From positions 1 through 64,000 of the forward strand of contig CATKXX010000005.1 in NCBI GenBank assembly GCA_949840935.1: a stretch of 64,000 nt of DNA, written 5' to 3'. The notes below the pieces were generated by a model. It did no database searches. It saw only the letters and a program-made list of their open reading frames with translations, and was not told the DNA's origin. Positions within the stretch are counted from its first letter, which is position 1, and every line of letters begins with the position of its first letter. A program made the translations under genes and the position numbers. Origin of the DNA: an uncultured Acetatifactor sp. (GTDB lineage Bacteria; Bacillota; Clostridia; Lachnospirales; Lachnospiraceae). Positions 36,087 through 46,104 of the stretch are shown piece by piece.

Positions 36087-37463
36087 TCATACCTTGTCAG
36101 AGCCTTGCTTTCTGCCATACCCGGTAATCACCGATACTGCCAGTATCACCAGCATACAGAGGGAATAAAAATTCACAAAGGGAATCGCCCCGGGTGCCAC
36201 TGCAAATCCCTCCCCAAACTGGGCGGACTGCTGGGCAGGAATCACACAGTGCACCGTCCAGGGCGCCAGGAAGCAGAACACGCATCCGGTACAATCCAGC
36301 AGGTTCGCGCGGCGGTACCGGTTTACACCCGCCTTTTCCCCAATCTCATTTACAAGGTCGCCCAGCGCCACGATTGCGACGGAAATGACCCCCGTCACCA
36401 TGCTGAGTATTCCGGCAGATAACACAATAGCGGTCTCCGCACTGCGCTCGCTTTTTGCAAAACGGGCCAGAAACACTCCCACATCCTCAAACAGGCCGCT
36501 GCGCTCCACCACCCCAAGCAGGGCAAACACCGCGATCAGCATGGCCACCGTGCCCGCCGTCCCCGTAATAGCTTCTATGATAACCCCGGACACGGCAAAG
36601 CCGCCGGGAAAGGAAATCAGTCCCTCCAACGTATATATGCCAAAGAGCAGCCCCACGACAATCCCCGCCAGAATCCCCCAGGACAGGGCAGTGATCAGGT
36701 GCTTCCGCATCAGACAAAGCAGGATGATCACCGCAGGCACCGCCAGCATGACCAGGCTGGCCGGATTTGCCGCGCCCTCCGCCGCCGGGACTGCCGCGCC
36801 GCCGTCCATGGTTTTGGAAAACAGCAGAAACAGAACCAACGCTCCCGCCGCCGCAGGCAGGCTGTAACGCATCCTGGTCTTTACCACAATTCCCAAATCT
36901 GCATGCTGGGTGGCGGAGGAAGCGATAGTGGTGTCCGAGATAGGCCCCAGGTTATCCCCAAACGCCGCTCCCGACACAATGGCCCCGATCATAAATTCCG
37001 GGGCCGCCCCCGTCATCACGCCCACCGGGAACAAGATTGGGATCACCACAAAATAAGTCCCCACCGATGTCCCCGTGGCAAACGCCAACAGGCAGGTGAT
37101 GAGAAAGGAGGCCGCCACAAAGAGCTTACCGGTAAAGCCTGCGGCCACCACATATGCCGCAATAGTCTGCACCGCCCCGCTTGCCGAAATCAGCTTACCT
37201 GAGACTGCCGCCAGCATCACCGCCATCACGATCACACCAAACATGGGCTTGCTCAGACCATAGACCAGAGCTTCCCCATAGGCCTTTTCATCCTTTACAA
37301 AAAGGACTCCCGTCACCAGCGCCGCGAAAAAAGCCAGCACATATCCGTTTACATTGGACTGGCTGAACGCCGCCCACAGGATCATGGCCGCCGCGACAAT
37401 GAGCGGCGCCAGCTTTCCAAGCTTTCCAAAACGGAATTCAATCCTTTGTCCCTTCTGTTCCAT
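36087..37463 (-). CDS. NhaC-family Na+/H+ antiporter
   Basis: Multi-pass; GAAFGDNLGPISDTTIASSATQHADL is diagnostic. Confidence 0.85.
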   Translation of the reverse strand: MEQKGQRIEFRFGKLGKLAPLIVAAAMILWAAFSQSNVNGYVLAFFAALVTGVLFVKDEKAYGEALVYGLSKPMFGVIVMAVMLAAVSGKLISASGAVQTIAAYVVAAGFTGKLFVAASFLITCLLAFATGTSVGTYFVVIPILFPVGVMTGAAPEFMIGAIVSGAAFGDNLGPISDTTIASSATQHADLGIVVKTRMRYSLPAAAGALVLFLLFSKTMDGGAAVPAAEGAANPASLVMLAVPAVIILLCLMRKHLITALSWGILAGIVVGLLFGIYTLEGLISFPGGFAVSGVIIEAITGTAGTVAMLIAVFALLGVVERSGLFEDVGVFLARFAKSERSAETAIVLSAGILSMVTGVISVAIVALGDLVNEIGEKAGVNRYRRANLLDCTGCVFCFLAPWTVHCVIPAQQSAQFGEGFAVAPGAIPFVNFYSLCMLVILAVSVITGYGRKQGSDKV

Positions 37464-37502
37464 TCCTTCTCTCCTCTTTCATCGGAAATGCCCGATCTCT
37501 CT

Positions 37503-38171
37503 TTACAGACAAAAGTGCTCTGCCAAAGCCGACAGCATTTCTTCCCGGGTATCATTGTCAAAATCTGACCGGGTATAGGTAAAAAAGCCTGTATGCGCCC
37601 AGTCAGTCTCCAATGCAGGATGATACAATGCCCAGGAATTGAAATTCCGCAGTGTGGCTTCCGGATCCGGACAAAGCTGAATCTGCTCCATTATAAACTT
37701 TTTGTCCGAATCTTCCCGGTCAAAAAAACGCGTCGCATGAATATCCGGCGGATCACAGAGTAAAATAGCAACACGATTATAAGATGATATCTCCTTTAAC
37801 ACATCCGGAGGAATGTTGGTATCCACGATGACCTTTTTCCCGTTTGCCGCCAGCCTGATCAACTCCAAAATTTCAATTTCCATACATTCCATGGAAACCT
37901 GGTTCATCCAATTCCAATGCTCCTCCGGAGTCATATTGAGCCATTCCTGCCAGCCGCTCATAGTGTCAAAATAGCACAGCCCGGGCTGCTTCCACCGTGA
38001 GAGCTTCTCCTTTGGAAAAACATCATGGTAATTTTCCCCACAGTGAATCATATCATACCGCTCCGCCAGCATCCTGACCATTGTGGATTTCCCCGCATAG
38101 CTGTGTCCGTTTATAAAGTAAACATTTTGCAGATAATGCCGAATCAGATTATCGCTTAACTGTATTTTCAT
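37503..38171 (-). CDS. P-loop ATP-binding/kinase-like protein
   Basis: VYFINGHSYAGKSTMVRMLAE Walker A. Confidence 0.65.
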   Translation of the reverse strand: MKIQLSDNLIRHYLQNVYFINGHSYAGKSTMVRMLAERYDMIHCGENYHDVFPKEKLSRWKQPGLCYFDTMSGWQEWLNMTPEEHWNWMNQVSMECMEIEILELIRLAANGKKVIVDTNIPPDVLKEISSYNRVAILLCDPPDIHATRFFDREDSDKKFIMEQIQLCPDPEATLRNFNSWALYHPALETDWAHTGFFTYTRSDFDNDTREEMLSALAEHFCL

Positions 38172-38471
38172 TATTAACCTCTTTTCTGCGCTGTTCGGAT
38201 ATTCTTTGTTTTGGTTTATGCTTCTTACTGCATTTTATCATACTTCACATCGATAAGCCATCCTGTTTTTTGAATCCCGGTTACATAGCTCGACCAAATA
38301 TCCGTGATTCTTTCCATTTCATCGTCATCTTATTTTATATAATCATTCAATTCATTCTTATGTCCCAGGTAAACTGCCTGATAGTTTCTATTCCTCCTGC
38401 CGAAAATTCCCACTGCTTCCTCCAAAAACTTTGTTCAACTCCCATTTTCTGCATAAGAATCGCCCACGGAA

Positions 38472-39416
38472 TCATAACACAAGTTGTTCCCACATTTCAT
38501 ATGCCTTTTCCCAGGTAGAAACCGAAAAAGGCCGCCGCATATCTCCTGTCCGTGCAGCATATTCTTCTGCAAATCTTAAAAAGAAAAATAGATGTTCTCT
38601 CCTTGTTTTCAATTCCCTGGCAATCACTTTGCTCCAGACATTTGCCTGGGCATATTGATCACTTTGCCGCAGATTTTCAATGTATTCATCTACATCAAAC
38701 GGAACACGTCTTTCCTCTACAACGATATTATTCCTATCCGAAAAGTCAAGAACGGTATAAGGAATGCCCGCATCTATACAGTCCAAAGGCAATCCGCAGG
38801 AACCGGGATTGATCAAAATTTTTTTGCCGTCATCTGTTCTATAATTCCATTGAATATGTGAGTGGCCAAAAATGTATATCCCATTTTCCAATTCACCCAA
38901 AATCCCTTGAAACTGCTGATTCTCATCGAGGTACCTATAGATATCAGCATGAAAGATTTCCTGTGTGATCTTTTTGTCCTTATACCTCACGGCAACCTTC
39001 GCAGTCGTCCATTCCCTGTGTTCACAATCCGCAATAAACGCCTCGGATGAATGCGCTATATGCAATGTGATACCGCGAAATACAAGCTTCATCTGTTCCG
39101 GTAATGACAGTAAATAATTCATATTTTCAGGGCTCATTTTCCGATAGCAATAATAAGAGATCTGCATCTGCCCGTCAGTCCAGGTGCTCTGGTCTTTACC
39201 GACCAGTCTTTCCAGATAACTTTCTTCATTCCCACGTATACTGTATTTTTTATTCAGATTTCTGATTCTGGAGATACACTGATCCGGATACGGATTACTA
39301 AGGCAGTAATCGCCGGCAAAAATATAATTGTCAATATTGTTTTTTTCAACATCTGCAATTATGGCATTTAATGCCGGTAGATTACCATGTATATCCGAAA
39401 CAATTGCAAATTTCAT
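38472..39416 (-). CDS. Metallophosphoesterase
   Basis: MKFAIVSDIHGNLPALNAI, FAGDYCLSNPYP, IFGHSHIQW. Confidence 0.85.
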   Translation of the reverse strand: MKFAIVSDIHGNLPALNAIIADVEKNNIDNYIFAGDYCLSNPYPDQCISRIRNLNKKYSIRGNEESYLERLVGKDQSTWTDGQMQISYYCYRKMSPENMNYLLSLPEQMKLVFRGITLHIAHSSEAFIADCEHREWTTAKVAVRYKDKKITQEIFHADIYRYLDENQQFQGILGELENGIYIFGHSHIQWNYRTDDGKKILINPGSCGLPLDCIDAGIPYTVLDFSDRNNIVVEERRVPFDVDEYIENLRQSDQYAQANVWSKVIARELKTRREHLFFFLRFAEEYAARTGDMRRPFSVSTWEKAYEMWEQLVL

Positions 39417-39424
39417 AAAACTCC

Positions 39425-39928
39425 TCATTTCTGCGGCAGACATCTGTTTTCCTGCCTGTCAATGGACATGATGTAAATCTGGCATGGATTCTGCGCATCC
39501 CACAAGGTTGGAAAAACCTCTAATTCCTGAAACCCAAGCGAGCGATAGAATCTGTTAGTGTCATCATAAATATCGTATCTGCCCATCTGGACGGTCTTTA
39601 CCTGCATGAAAGAATATCCCATCTCCCTGGCTTTTTCCCTTGCCTCTTCAAAGAGCTTTCGGCCAATGCCCTGTCTGTGATATTCCTTCAGCACGCCCAT
39701 TACTGCCATTTCAACAGTATGCCGGCCGGTTTCTTTCAGATAAAGGAATCCCACAGGCTTATCATCATCAAATGCGCAGAAGAAGGGCTTCCCGCTGCTG
39801 TCTGAAATGTATTCCTCTACGGCTTCCGGAATGCCGAACCAATCCGGAAGCTGTTCCAAGATACACTTTGTAATGTTCTCTTTCATTTCATCGCAGTTAA
39901 TATGCTTTATTAACACAATATCCTCCAT
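39425..39928 (-). CDS. GNAT family N-acetyltransferase
   Basis: MGVLKEYHRQGIGRKLFEEAREKARE. Confidence 0.85.
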   Translation of the reverse strand: MEDIVLIKHINCDEMKENITKCILEQLPDWFGIPEAVEEYISDSSGKPFFCAFDDDKPVGFLYLKETGRHTVEMAVMGVLKEYHRQGIGRKLFEEAREKAREMGYSFMQVKTVQMGRYDIYDDTNRFYRSLGFQELEVFPTLWDAQNPCQIYIMSIDRQENRCLPQK

Positions 39929-39998
39929 CCTTTTCTTTTACATAGTTGCCCATGCCCCAGCATTGCCATTCTGTCCCTTGCACATCCTCTCCTGGCGA

Positions 39999-40058
39999 AG
40001 ACCTGTCTGGCGTCTTTCCTGCACAGCGGAGACCTGTCTGGCGTCTTTCCTGCACAGC
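39999..40058. repeat. About 30-bp tandem repeat, 2 copies, intergenic
   Basis: AGACCTGTCTGGCGTCTTTCCTGCACAGC repeated back to back. Confidence 0.85.
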
Positions 40059-40131
40059 CAGATCTCCTCTGTACAGTTACCACATAAGCTTTCTTGGCTG
40101 CAGAAGGCATACCCTCGGTTTTATCTTCCGT

Positions 40132-40737
40132 CTATTTCGTCAAAACCTTCCTGCAATACTTATAAGCCCCGCACTCCGGGCATTTCAGCTTACGCTTCAT
40201 GATGGTATGGGGCCCCATGATGTAATCCTTCATCTCAGGAACAAAACGCTTTTTACAATCGGGACATTCATACGCCCCCGCCTCCCTGTCCAGTATGCAG
40301 GCAATGACGATGCCCGACACGATCACAACAGAACCAATGGCGATCAGCGTTACCCGAATCCAGGTATCCATCTGTATCGCACCCGAAATAACAAACAAAG
40401 GCGTTGCGGCTATGATAACAAGCATTGCAACCGCTGCCGACATTATGATTTTTTTCCTGCTCTCCTGCGCTTCTTTTACCAAATTCACCATATTCTCCTC
40501 CGCTTTCCTACAATAATCTTCCTCAGAAACCCTTTCCCCGGACAAAAGTTCGTTTACAGTGATGTCAAGCTCACTGCACAGCGGCAAAAGCAATGATACC
40601 TCCGGGAAACCGTTTCCGCGTTCCCATTTTGAGACTGTCTTGTCGCTTATGCCCAATTTTTCAGAAAGCTGTTTTTGCGTATATCCTTTTTGCTTTCTTT
40701 CCTTTGCAATGAACTGTCCAATTAAAATCTGATCCAT
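40132..40737 (-). CDS. XRE-family HTH protein with transmembrane segments and C-terminal zinc ribbon
   Basis: FIAKERKQKGYTQKQLSEKLGISDKTVSKWERGNGFPEV; two hydrophobic segments; YECPDCKKRF and LKCPECGAYKYC. Confidence 0.8.
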   Translation of the reverse strand: MDQILIGQFIAKERKQKGYTQKQLSEKLGISDKTVSKWERGNGFPEVSLLLPLCSELDITVNELLSGERVSEEDYCRKAEENMVNLVKEAQESRKKIIMSAAVAMLVIIAATPLFVISGAIQMDTWIRVTLIAIGSVVIVSGIVIACILDREAGAYECPDCKKRFVPEMKDYIMGPHTIMKRKLKCPECGAYKYCRKVLTK

Positions 40738-40827
40738 CCGGCTCTCCTCCTTTCTGAGTTGATTATCCCCCGGCGTCATTTTTTTTCACACCCACGGGGC
40801 GTAGAGAACGGTGAATTTATCGGGATT

Positions 40828-41460
40828 CTACGATTCGTAGACTTGCCCGGCCCGAATGCCTATGTCTTGCATATAGTGCCGAAGCTCCTTTACGTCGCCA
40901 TAATACACGCAGCCCGTCATACCCTGGTTCCGCGCCGCCTCCACATTGGCCGGTGAATCGTCCACGAAAAAGCACTCTCCGGGATTCAGTGAAAAAGTAC
41001 GGAAAAAGTCCAGATATGCCTCCGGTTCCGGCTTCAGCAGCCCATGCTCGCAGGAGATCCAGATTCCCTTCATATACCGGATCGATCCGATAGATTGGCT
41101 GAATACCCGGAAACGATGCGAAGTATTGGACATCAGATACAGGTCATATCCGCTCCGTGACAGCTCCTCCACCAGTTTTTCCATCGGCGGGTTGGGCGGC
41201 TGCACCATGCGGTACTCTGCAATAAACCGCCTCACCGTGTCATGCAGGTGTCCCGGCATCCTTCTGCATATGGAAGCCGCCGCTTCTTCGTCCGTCATCG
41301 TCCCTCTGTCCATCCGCAGCCACTCCACGGATGCGCAGAGGTGGTTCCTGATCCATTTGAAGTCCTCCTCATTATCTACATATCCGCGGATATACTCGTC
41401 GGCATTGTATATTGTGAGCACATTTCCCATATCAAAAACGATATTTTTAATCACTGCCAT
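40828..41460 (-). CDS. HAD superfamily hydrolase
   Basis: IKNIVFDMGNVLTIY, LYLMSNTS, GECFFVDDSPANVEAARNQGM; start taken at MAVIKN. Confidence 0.85.
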   Translation of the reverse strand: MAVIKNIVFDMGNVLTIYNADEYIRGYVDNEEDFKWIRNHLCASVEWLRMDRGTMTDEEAAASICRRMPGHLHDTVRRFIAEYRMVQPPNPPMEKLVEELSRSGYDLYLMSNTSHRFRVFSQSIGSIRYMKGIWISCEHGLLKPEPEAYLDFFRTFSLNPGECFFVDDSPANVEAARNQGMTGCVYYGDVKELRHYMQDIGIRAGQVYES

Positions 41461-43432
41461 ATTCCTCTCCGTCTTCTTTCCGGTAATTTCCCTGATATTC
41501 TTTTCGATACTCTTTTTTGTAATCTTTTCGATATTCTTCCTGGCCTTCCTTCGGATACTCTTCCTGGTCTTCTTCCTGATGTTCTCCCTGATATTCCCCT
41601 TGATATTCTTTCTGATATTCTTCTGGGTCTTCTTCCTGATATTCTTCTGGGTCTTCTTCCTGATATTCTGCCTGATATTCTTCTGGATCTTCTCCTGTGT
41701 CATCTTCCTGGTATTCGTCGTCATACCAGAACCCGTCCGCCAGAGGATCCTCCTCTGTCCAGGCTTCCAGCCAGTCCAGCCGCTCCCTGACCCATTTATA
41801 ATTGCGCTCCCGGTCGATAAGGCTCCCCTGTTCCATCAATTGTTTCCAAAAACTAAGAAGCCCTGCGGCCATCTCCCGCCGCCGTCCGATGGTCTGCTCG
41901 TAGAGCCGCAGGCCCCGCTCTAGCAGAAGCTGCTCCTTCTGGGATCCCTGGGCCGCCAGCTGTATTTCCCGGATGCGCTCCATGGCACCCGCCCGCTCCG
42001 CCTCCGAAAGGCGCAGATTGGAATTGAGCAGCAGCGTATCCCGGTAATCGCCGCCGCTGCTCTTGGCGCTGACGTGAAGGATGCCGTCGATATCATATGT
42101 AAATGTGACCAGGGCGGACTGCTCCCCCGCCAGCCCCGGCGGCACCTGAACCTCCAATTCCCCCAGCTTCAGGTTCTCCGAGGCATAGTAACCCTCTCCC
42201 TGATAAATTTCAAACCGCAGTGCATTCTGATAGTCGTGCAGAGTGTGGAAACGCTCCTGATGGCTGGCCGGCAGCATACTGCTGCGGGGAATCAGGACAG
42301 CCATATGGGGCTTCCTGTCCCCGGCATGGCTGAATGTGGCCACCCCCAGGGAAAAGGGACAGACATCCGTCATCACCAGATCCTGAAGCTCCTCTGCCCT
42401 CTCCCGGATTCCCGCGCACAGCCCCACACCCAGGGCCACCACCTCGTCGGGATTGGCCTCCGCAGGAGGACGGCGGCCGAACACTTCCTCCAGGAAATCA
42501 ACGAACACTGTAAGCCGGGAAGAACCGCCCACCAGCACTACCTCCTTAATACGGCCTCCCCGCCCCCTGTCCCTCATGGCCCGGGTGATCACCTCCCGCA
42601 CTCTCCGAAACAGCGGCTCGCACAATTGGCGCAAAATGACATTGGTAAGGACAAGGCTGTATTTTTCCTCCCCTTTCTGAATGGAAATAACAGTCTCCGG
42701 CATATGGGACAGGGCCATTTTCGCCGCCTCCGCCTGACGGTAGAGGGACGCCCGCAGAGACGGTTCCATCCGGTCTTCCGCAAGGCCGTTCTCCTTACAG
42801 AAATGAGCCGCTATAACCCGGTCAACATCGTCGCCTCCCAGCCGGTTATCCCCGGCGATAGCGGTAATCTCGATAATATTTTCAAAACAGTCCACAATAC
42901 TCACGTCCAGGGTGCCGCCGCCAAAGTCCACTACCATCATCTGGTGATCGCCGTTTTGGGCGCTGTAACGATGGTAAAGCGCTGCGGCGGAGGGCTCGTT
43001 GATCAGCCTCTTTACCGTCAGCCCTGCCATCTGGGCCGCAAGCTTTGTGGCGCAGCGCTGATCATCGTTGAAGTAGGCGGGAACACTGATAACTGCCTCC
43101 TCCACCGGCTCCCCCAGATACCGACGGGCATCCTCCATCAGCTGGCGCAGCACCAGGGCGGAGAGTTCTTCTGGCCTGTACTGCCTTTTTCCCAGTGTAA
43201 GCTTCTTCTCCGTCCCCATCCAGATTTTAAAGGATGCAGCTGTGGATTCCGGGTGAGTGATCAGCCGCTCCTTTGCCGCCGCGCCCACCAGGACAGACCC
43301 GTCCTCCATCACACTCACCGCACTGCTTGTTTTAAATTCCCCCAGCTCGTTGGGAATCAATTCTGCCCTGCCGTCCCGGTAGATACAGGCCAGGCTGTTG
43401 GTGGTTCCCAGATCAATCCCAATGACAGCCAT
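41447..43432 (-). CDS. Hsp70 family chaperone, HscC-like, with acidic repeat tail
   Basis: MAVIGIDLGTTNSLACIYRDGRAELIPNELGEF, ISVPAYFNDDQR, LINEPSAAALYHRY; C-terminal EEYQEEDPEEYQ repeats. Confidence 0.85.
   Translation of the reverse strand: MAVIGIDLGTTNSLACIYRDGRAELIPNELGEFKTSSAVSVMEDGSVLVGAAAKERLITHPESTAASFKIWMGTEKKLTLGKRQYRPEELSALVLRQLMEDARRYLGEPVEEAVISVPAYFNDDQRCATKLAAQMAGLTVKRLINEPSAAALYHRYSAQNGDHQMMVVDFGGGTLDVSIVDCFENIIEITAIAGDNRLGGDDVDRVIAAHFCKENGLAEDRMEPSLRASLYRQAEAAKMALSHMPETVISIQKGEEKYSLVLTNVILRQLCEPLFRRVREVITRAMRDRGRGGRIKEVVLVGGSSRLTVFVDFLEEVFGRRPPAEANPDEVVALGVGLCAGIRERAEELQDLVMTDVCPFSLGVATFSHAGDRKPHMAVLIPRSSMLPASHQERFHTLHDYQNALRFEIYQGEGYYASENLKLGELEVQVPPGLAGEQSALVTFTYDIDGILHVSAKSSGGDYRDTLLLNSNLRLSEAERAGAMERIREIQLAAQGSQKEQLLLERGLRLYEQTIGRRREMAAGLLSFWKQLMEQGSLIDRERNYKWVRERLDWLEAWTEEDPLADGFWYDDEYQEDDTGEDPEEYQAEYQEEDPEEYQEEDPEEYQKEYQGEYQGEHQEEDQEEYPKEGQEEYRKDYKKEYRKEYQGNYRKEDGEEYGSD
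41462..41715. repeat. Short in-frame tandem repeats in the Hsp70 3' end
   Basis: Units of GATATTCTTCTGGGTCTTCTTCCT type encoding (E)EYQEEDPE / EYQ(G/K)EYQ. Confidence 0.8.
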
Positions 43433-43476
43433 TATAGTCCTCCCTTCTGAATTTCCCTGTCTGCTTCGATTATGAT

Positions 43477-44274
43477 TCAGTCCATATACAGCTTATTGTT
43501 TCGGAATAATTCGCAGTATTCCATCTGCCAGTTGTAAAAAGAATTATTTTCATCTTCCGCCCAGAGCGCTTTCACATCCTCATCCAGAGAATCATCCGCC
43601 TGAACAATTTCGGGAATCGTATGTCCGTAAAAGAGAACCCGCCTTTCCCACACATCGCATATCTGACCCGGATATGTAAAGCCCGATGCTCCCTTATCGA
43701 AAAGAGATGATATATGGGAAATCGTTTCCCTGTGACCGCCGCTTTCCAGCAGCCGGCCTGTCTGTGCACTCAAATGCCCGAAACCACATATCACTAAAAC
43801 TTTCTGTTTCTCATAAAGTATCCGTTTTTCCATAATGTTTTCATGTATGTGGTCATCCCGCTCGTTTGTGGTCGAGTTTGCCTTAAAATCGTTATCTATT
43901 ACCCAATGATCGATCATTTCCACAGGGATACCATTGTCCATGCAGTAACAGTATGCCACACACATATCTATCGGTCCGTCCACAACGCCATATTCCGCAA
44001 AGCTGTTTTCCCTCGCCTCAATAAACACCACATCCGGTTTTATATTGCTTATGGCATTTATCATTTCTTCCATCGAATAATTTGCATATCGCCTGAAATG
44101 CTCCGTATGGAATGTTCCCATAAGATAAATCTCCTGCCCGTCCGTCATTAACACCTTTTTAACCGTAAAATTCTTGAGATTTACATACAAAATTACAGCG
44201 GTTATTACTACTATGGCCAGAATGCCTGAAACGATCTTTACCGCCTTTTTAACCCGTTTTTTCACCTGTAACAC
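43477..44274 (-). CDS. TraB/GumN-like membrane-anchored protein
   Basis: EIYLMGTFHTEHF...MEEMINAISNIKPDVVFIEARENSF...VLVICGFGHL. Confidence 0.5.
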   Translation of the reverse strand: MLQVKKRVKKAVKIVSGILAIVVITAVILYVNLKNFTVKKVLMTDGQEIYLMGTFHTEHFRRYANYSMEEMINAISNIKPDVVFIEARENSFAEYGVVDGPIDMCVAYCYCMDNGIPVEMIDHWVIDNDFKANSTTNERDDHIHENIMEKRILYEKQKVLVICGFGHLSAQTGRLLESGGHRETISHISSLFDKGASGFTYPGQICDVWERRVLFYGHTIPEIVQADDSLDEDVKALWAEDENNSFYNWQMEYCELFRNNKLYMD

Positions 44275-44442
44275 GCCTCCTCAAAAGATATCCGCGGAAT
44301 TGATCGGCGGGATCATCCGACTCCATCATCATACCACAAACGCACACACAATTCCATAAATTATCCTTACGATGCGGCATAATAAAATTTATCTGGATTT
44401 TTGTGACCTTTCTGTTTTTATACTCATCTAATTGTTGTAAAA

Positions 44443-44458
44443 TGAAACGGCCGTTTCA
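44443..44458. promoter_or_regulatory. 16-bp perfect palindrome upstream of ECF sigma gene
   Basis: TGAAACGGCCGTTTCA. Confidence 0.5.
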
Positions 44459-44506
44459 GGAAAATGAGCAGAAAGCCCATTATCAAATTATAAGGAACAG
44501 GAAAAT

Positions 44507-44992
44507 ATGAACAAGGAACAGTTTACGGCACAGGTGCTTGATGCTGAAAAAAGCCTGTATCACATAGCGAGGTCTTATTTAAAAAATGACGAAGACTGCG
44601 CTGATGCGATGCAAAATGCCATATTACATGCTTTTGAAAAATTACATACCTTACGGGATGAGACGTATTTCAGGACATGGCTTACCAGAATACTAATCAA
44701 TGAGTGTAAACAGATCATTCGTTCCAGAAGAGAGCAGATCCCTTACGAGGAGTACTATGAAGAAGCCCAGACAATGACGGAGCAGAGAGAATATCCCGAA
44801 GTGTTTGAAGCAGTCATGGAACTGGAAAATAACTACAGAGCCCCATTCGTACTGTTTTATGTAGAAGGATTTTCCATGAAAGAAATCTGCCAGATCTTAA
44901 AGCTGTCACAGAGTACGGTAAAAATGAGGCTGTACCGGGGCAGGAAATTCTTAAAATCAAAATTGGAGGGAGTATACGGATATGAAAGATAA
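44507..44992 (+). CDS. ECF-type sigma-70 factor
   Basis: Region 2 LYHIARSYLKNDEDCADAMQNAILHAFEKL and region 4 APFVLFYVEGFSMKEICQILKLSQSTVKMRLYRGRK. Confidence 0.9.
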   Translation: MNKEQFTAQVLDAEKSLYHIARSYLKNDEDCADAMQNAILHAFEKLHTLRDETYFRTWLTRILINECKQIIRSRREQIPYEEYYEEAQTMTEQREYPEVFEAVMELENNYRAPFVLFYVEGFSMKEICQILKLSQSTVKMRLYRGRKFLKSKLEGVYGYER

Positions 44993-46007
44993 AAAATGGA
45001 ACGACGCATTCCCCGAGGTACCGGAGCATGTGCATCAGGCTGTATTAAGTACTCTTGCCGGACTGGATGACGGAAAGGTCAAAAGGGTGAGAAAGATGAA
45101 AAAGAGTAAAATGATAATCCTGGCAGCGGCAATGGCTGCCGTACTGGGAATGACTGTGAGCGCGTCGGAGATTTTCAAATGGAATCACAAAGCCGAGGAA
45201 GTCTTTCATGCGGATGAAGATCAGCAGACAGCGCTGGTAATGGGACAGATTGCCCGGGAAGAATACCAGACAGTAACGGACAACGGCCTTACCATACAGG
45301 CGATACAGACCATTCAGGATAACAACTGTTTTTACGCGCTGTTTGAGATATCGGCGGAGGATAAATCGATACAGATCACTCCCGACTACAGCATGGACTT
45401 CCTGATGGACTGCCAGGGGGAAGAAAATCCCTTCAGCATGTTAAGCTGGGATTTTGTGGACGAAGGCAGGCAGGCTGTCTCCAACAGCAGATACTTTGAA
45501 ATAACGGGAACGAAAATGAATCCCGGAAGTGAAGATCTGAATATGGACATTACATTTACTTCGCTGAATGGGCCCGGGGAAAAGGCAATGGAGGGTGAAC
45601 ACCTTCTGGAAGGAAGCTGGGAATTTGAAATCAATCTGCATACAACGGAGCCTGTATGTTATGAGCTTGACAGGGAGTGTCAGATTGCAGGCTGTCAGGT
45701 CACAGTCAACAGAGTAGAACTAACGCCCATCAGCATAAAACTGATCTGTGAGGAAGAAGATGTCAGACAGCTGGAGGTAAAAGAAGGAATCAGCCTGGAG
45801 CAGGCGGACAGCCTCAGTGCCCTGTACGTCAACGGAATCCGTTATCAGGACGGTACGGTTGTAGAAGAAATGGGATATCAGGAGCTTGAAGCCGGGTACT
45901 CGGACGGGAAATATACGAAAACGGCTCGGCTCTCCGGCGTAATCGATGTGGAAAAGGTCAGTGCACTCCTGGTAGGCGACAACATGGATGAAATAAATAT
46001 CCGGTAG
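44982..46007 (+). CDS. DUF4179-like anti-sigma factor
   Basis: Overlaps the sigma gene; single TM segment MIILAAAMAAVLGMTVSASEIFKW followed by extracytoplasmic domain. Confidence 0.75.
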   Translation: MKDKKWNDAFPEVPEHVHQAVLSTLAGLDDGKVKRVRKMKKSKMIILAAAMAAVLGMTVSASEIFKWNHKAEEVFHADEDQQTALVMGQIAREEYQTVTDNGLTIQAIQTIQDNNCFYALFEISAEDKSIQITPDYSMDFLMDCQGEENPFSMLSWDFVDEGRQAVSNSRYFEITGTKMNPGSEDLNMDITFTSLNGPGEKAMEGEHLLEGSWEFEINLHTTEPVCYELDRECQIAGCQVTVNRVELTPISIKLICEEEDVRQLEVKEGISLEQADSLSALYVNGIRYQDGTVVEEMGYQELEAGYSDGKYTKTARLSGVIDVEKVSALLVGDNMDEINIR

Positions 46008-46104
46008 CATGCAATTGAAACAATAACAAGCTTTCTTCTACCACTTTGTTATGGTATAATGCACTCAAGAATCCATCCGCCAAAGCAGGAACGAGGAAAT
46101 ACAC

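Noticed and set aside
41461-41724. N-terminal KNIRKKTQ-repeat extension of the HAD ORF
   Set aside because: It is the out-of-frame reading of the Hsp70 repeat tail; the HAD protein starts at MAVIKN (41460).
42074-43450. 458-aa plus-strand ORF opposite Hsp70
   Set aside because: Antisense of a clear Hsp70 gene; GC-rich shadow ORF.
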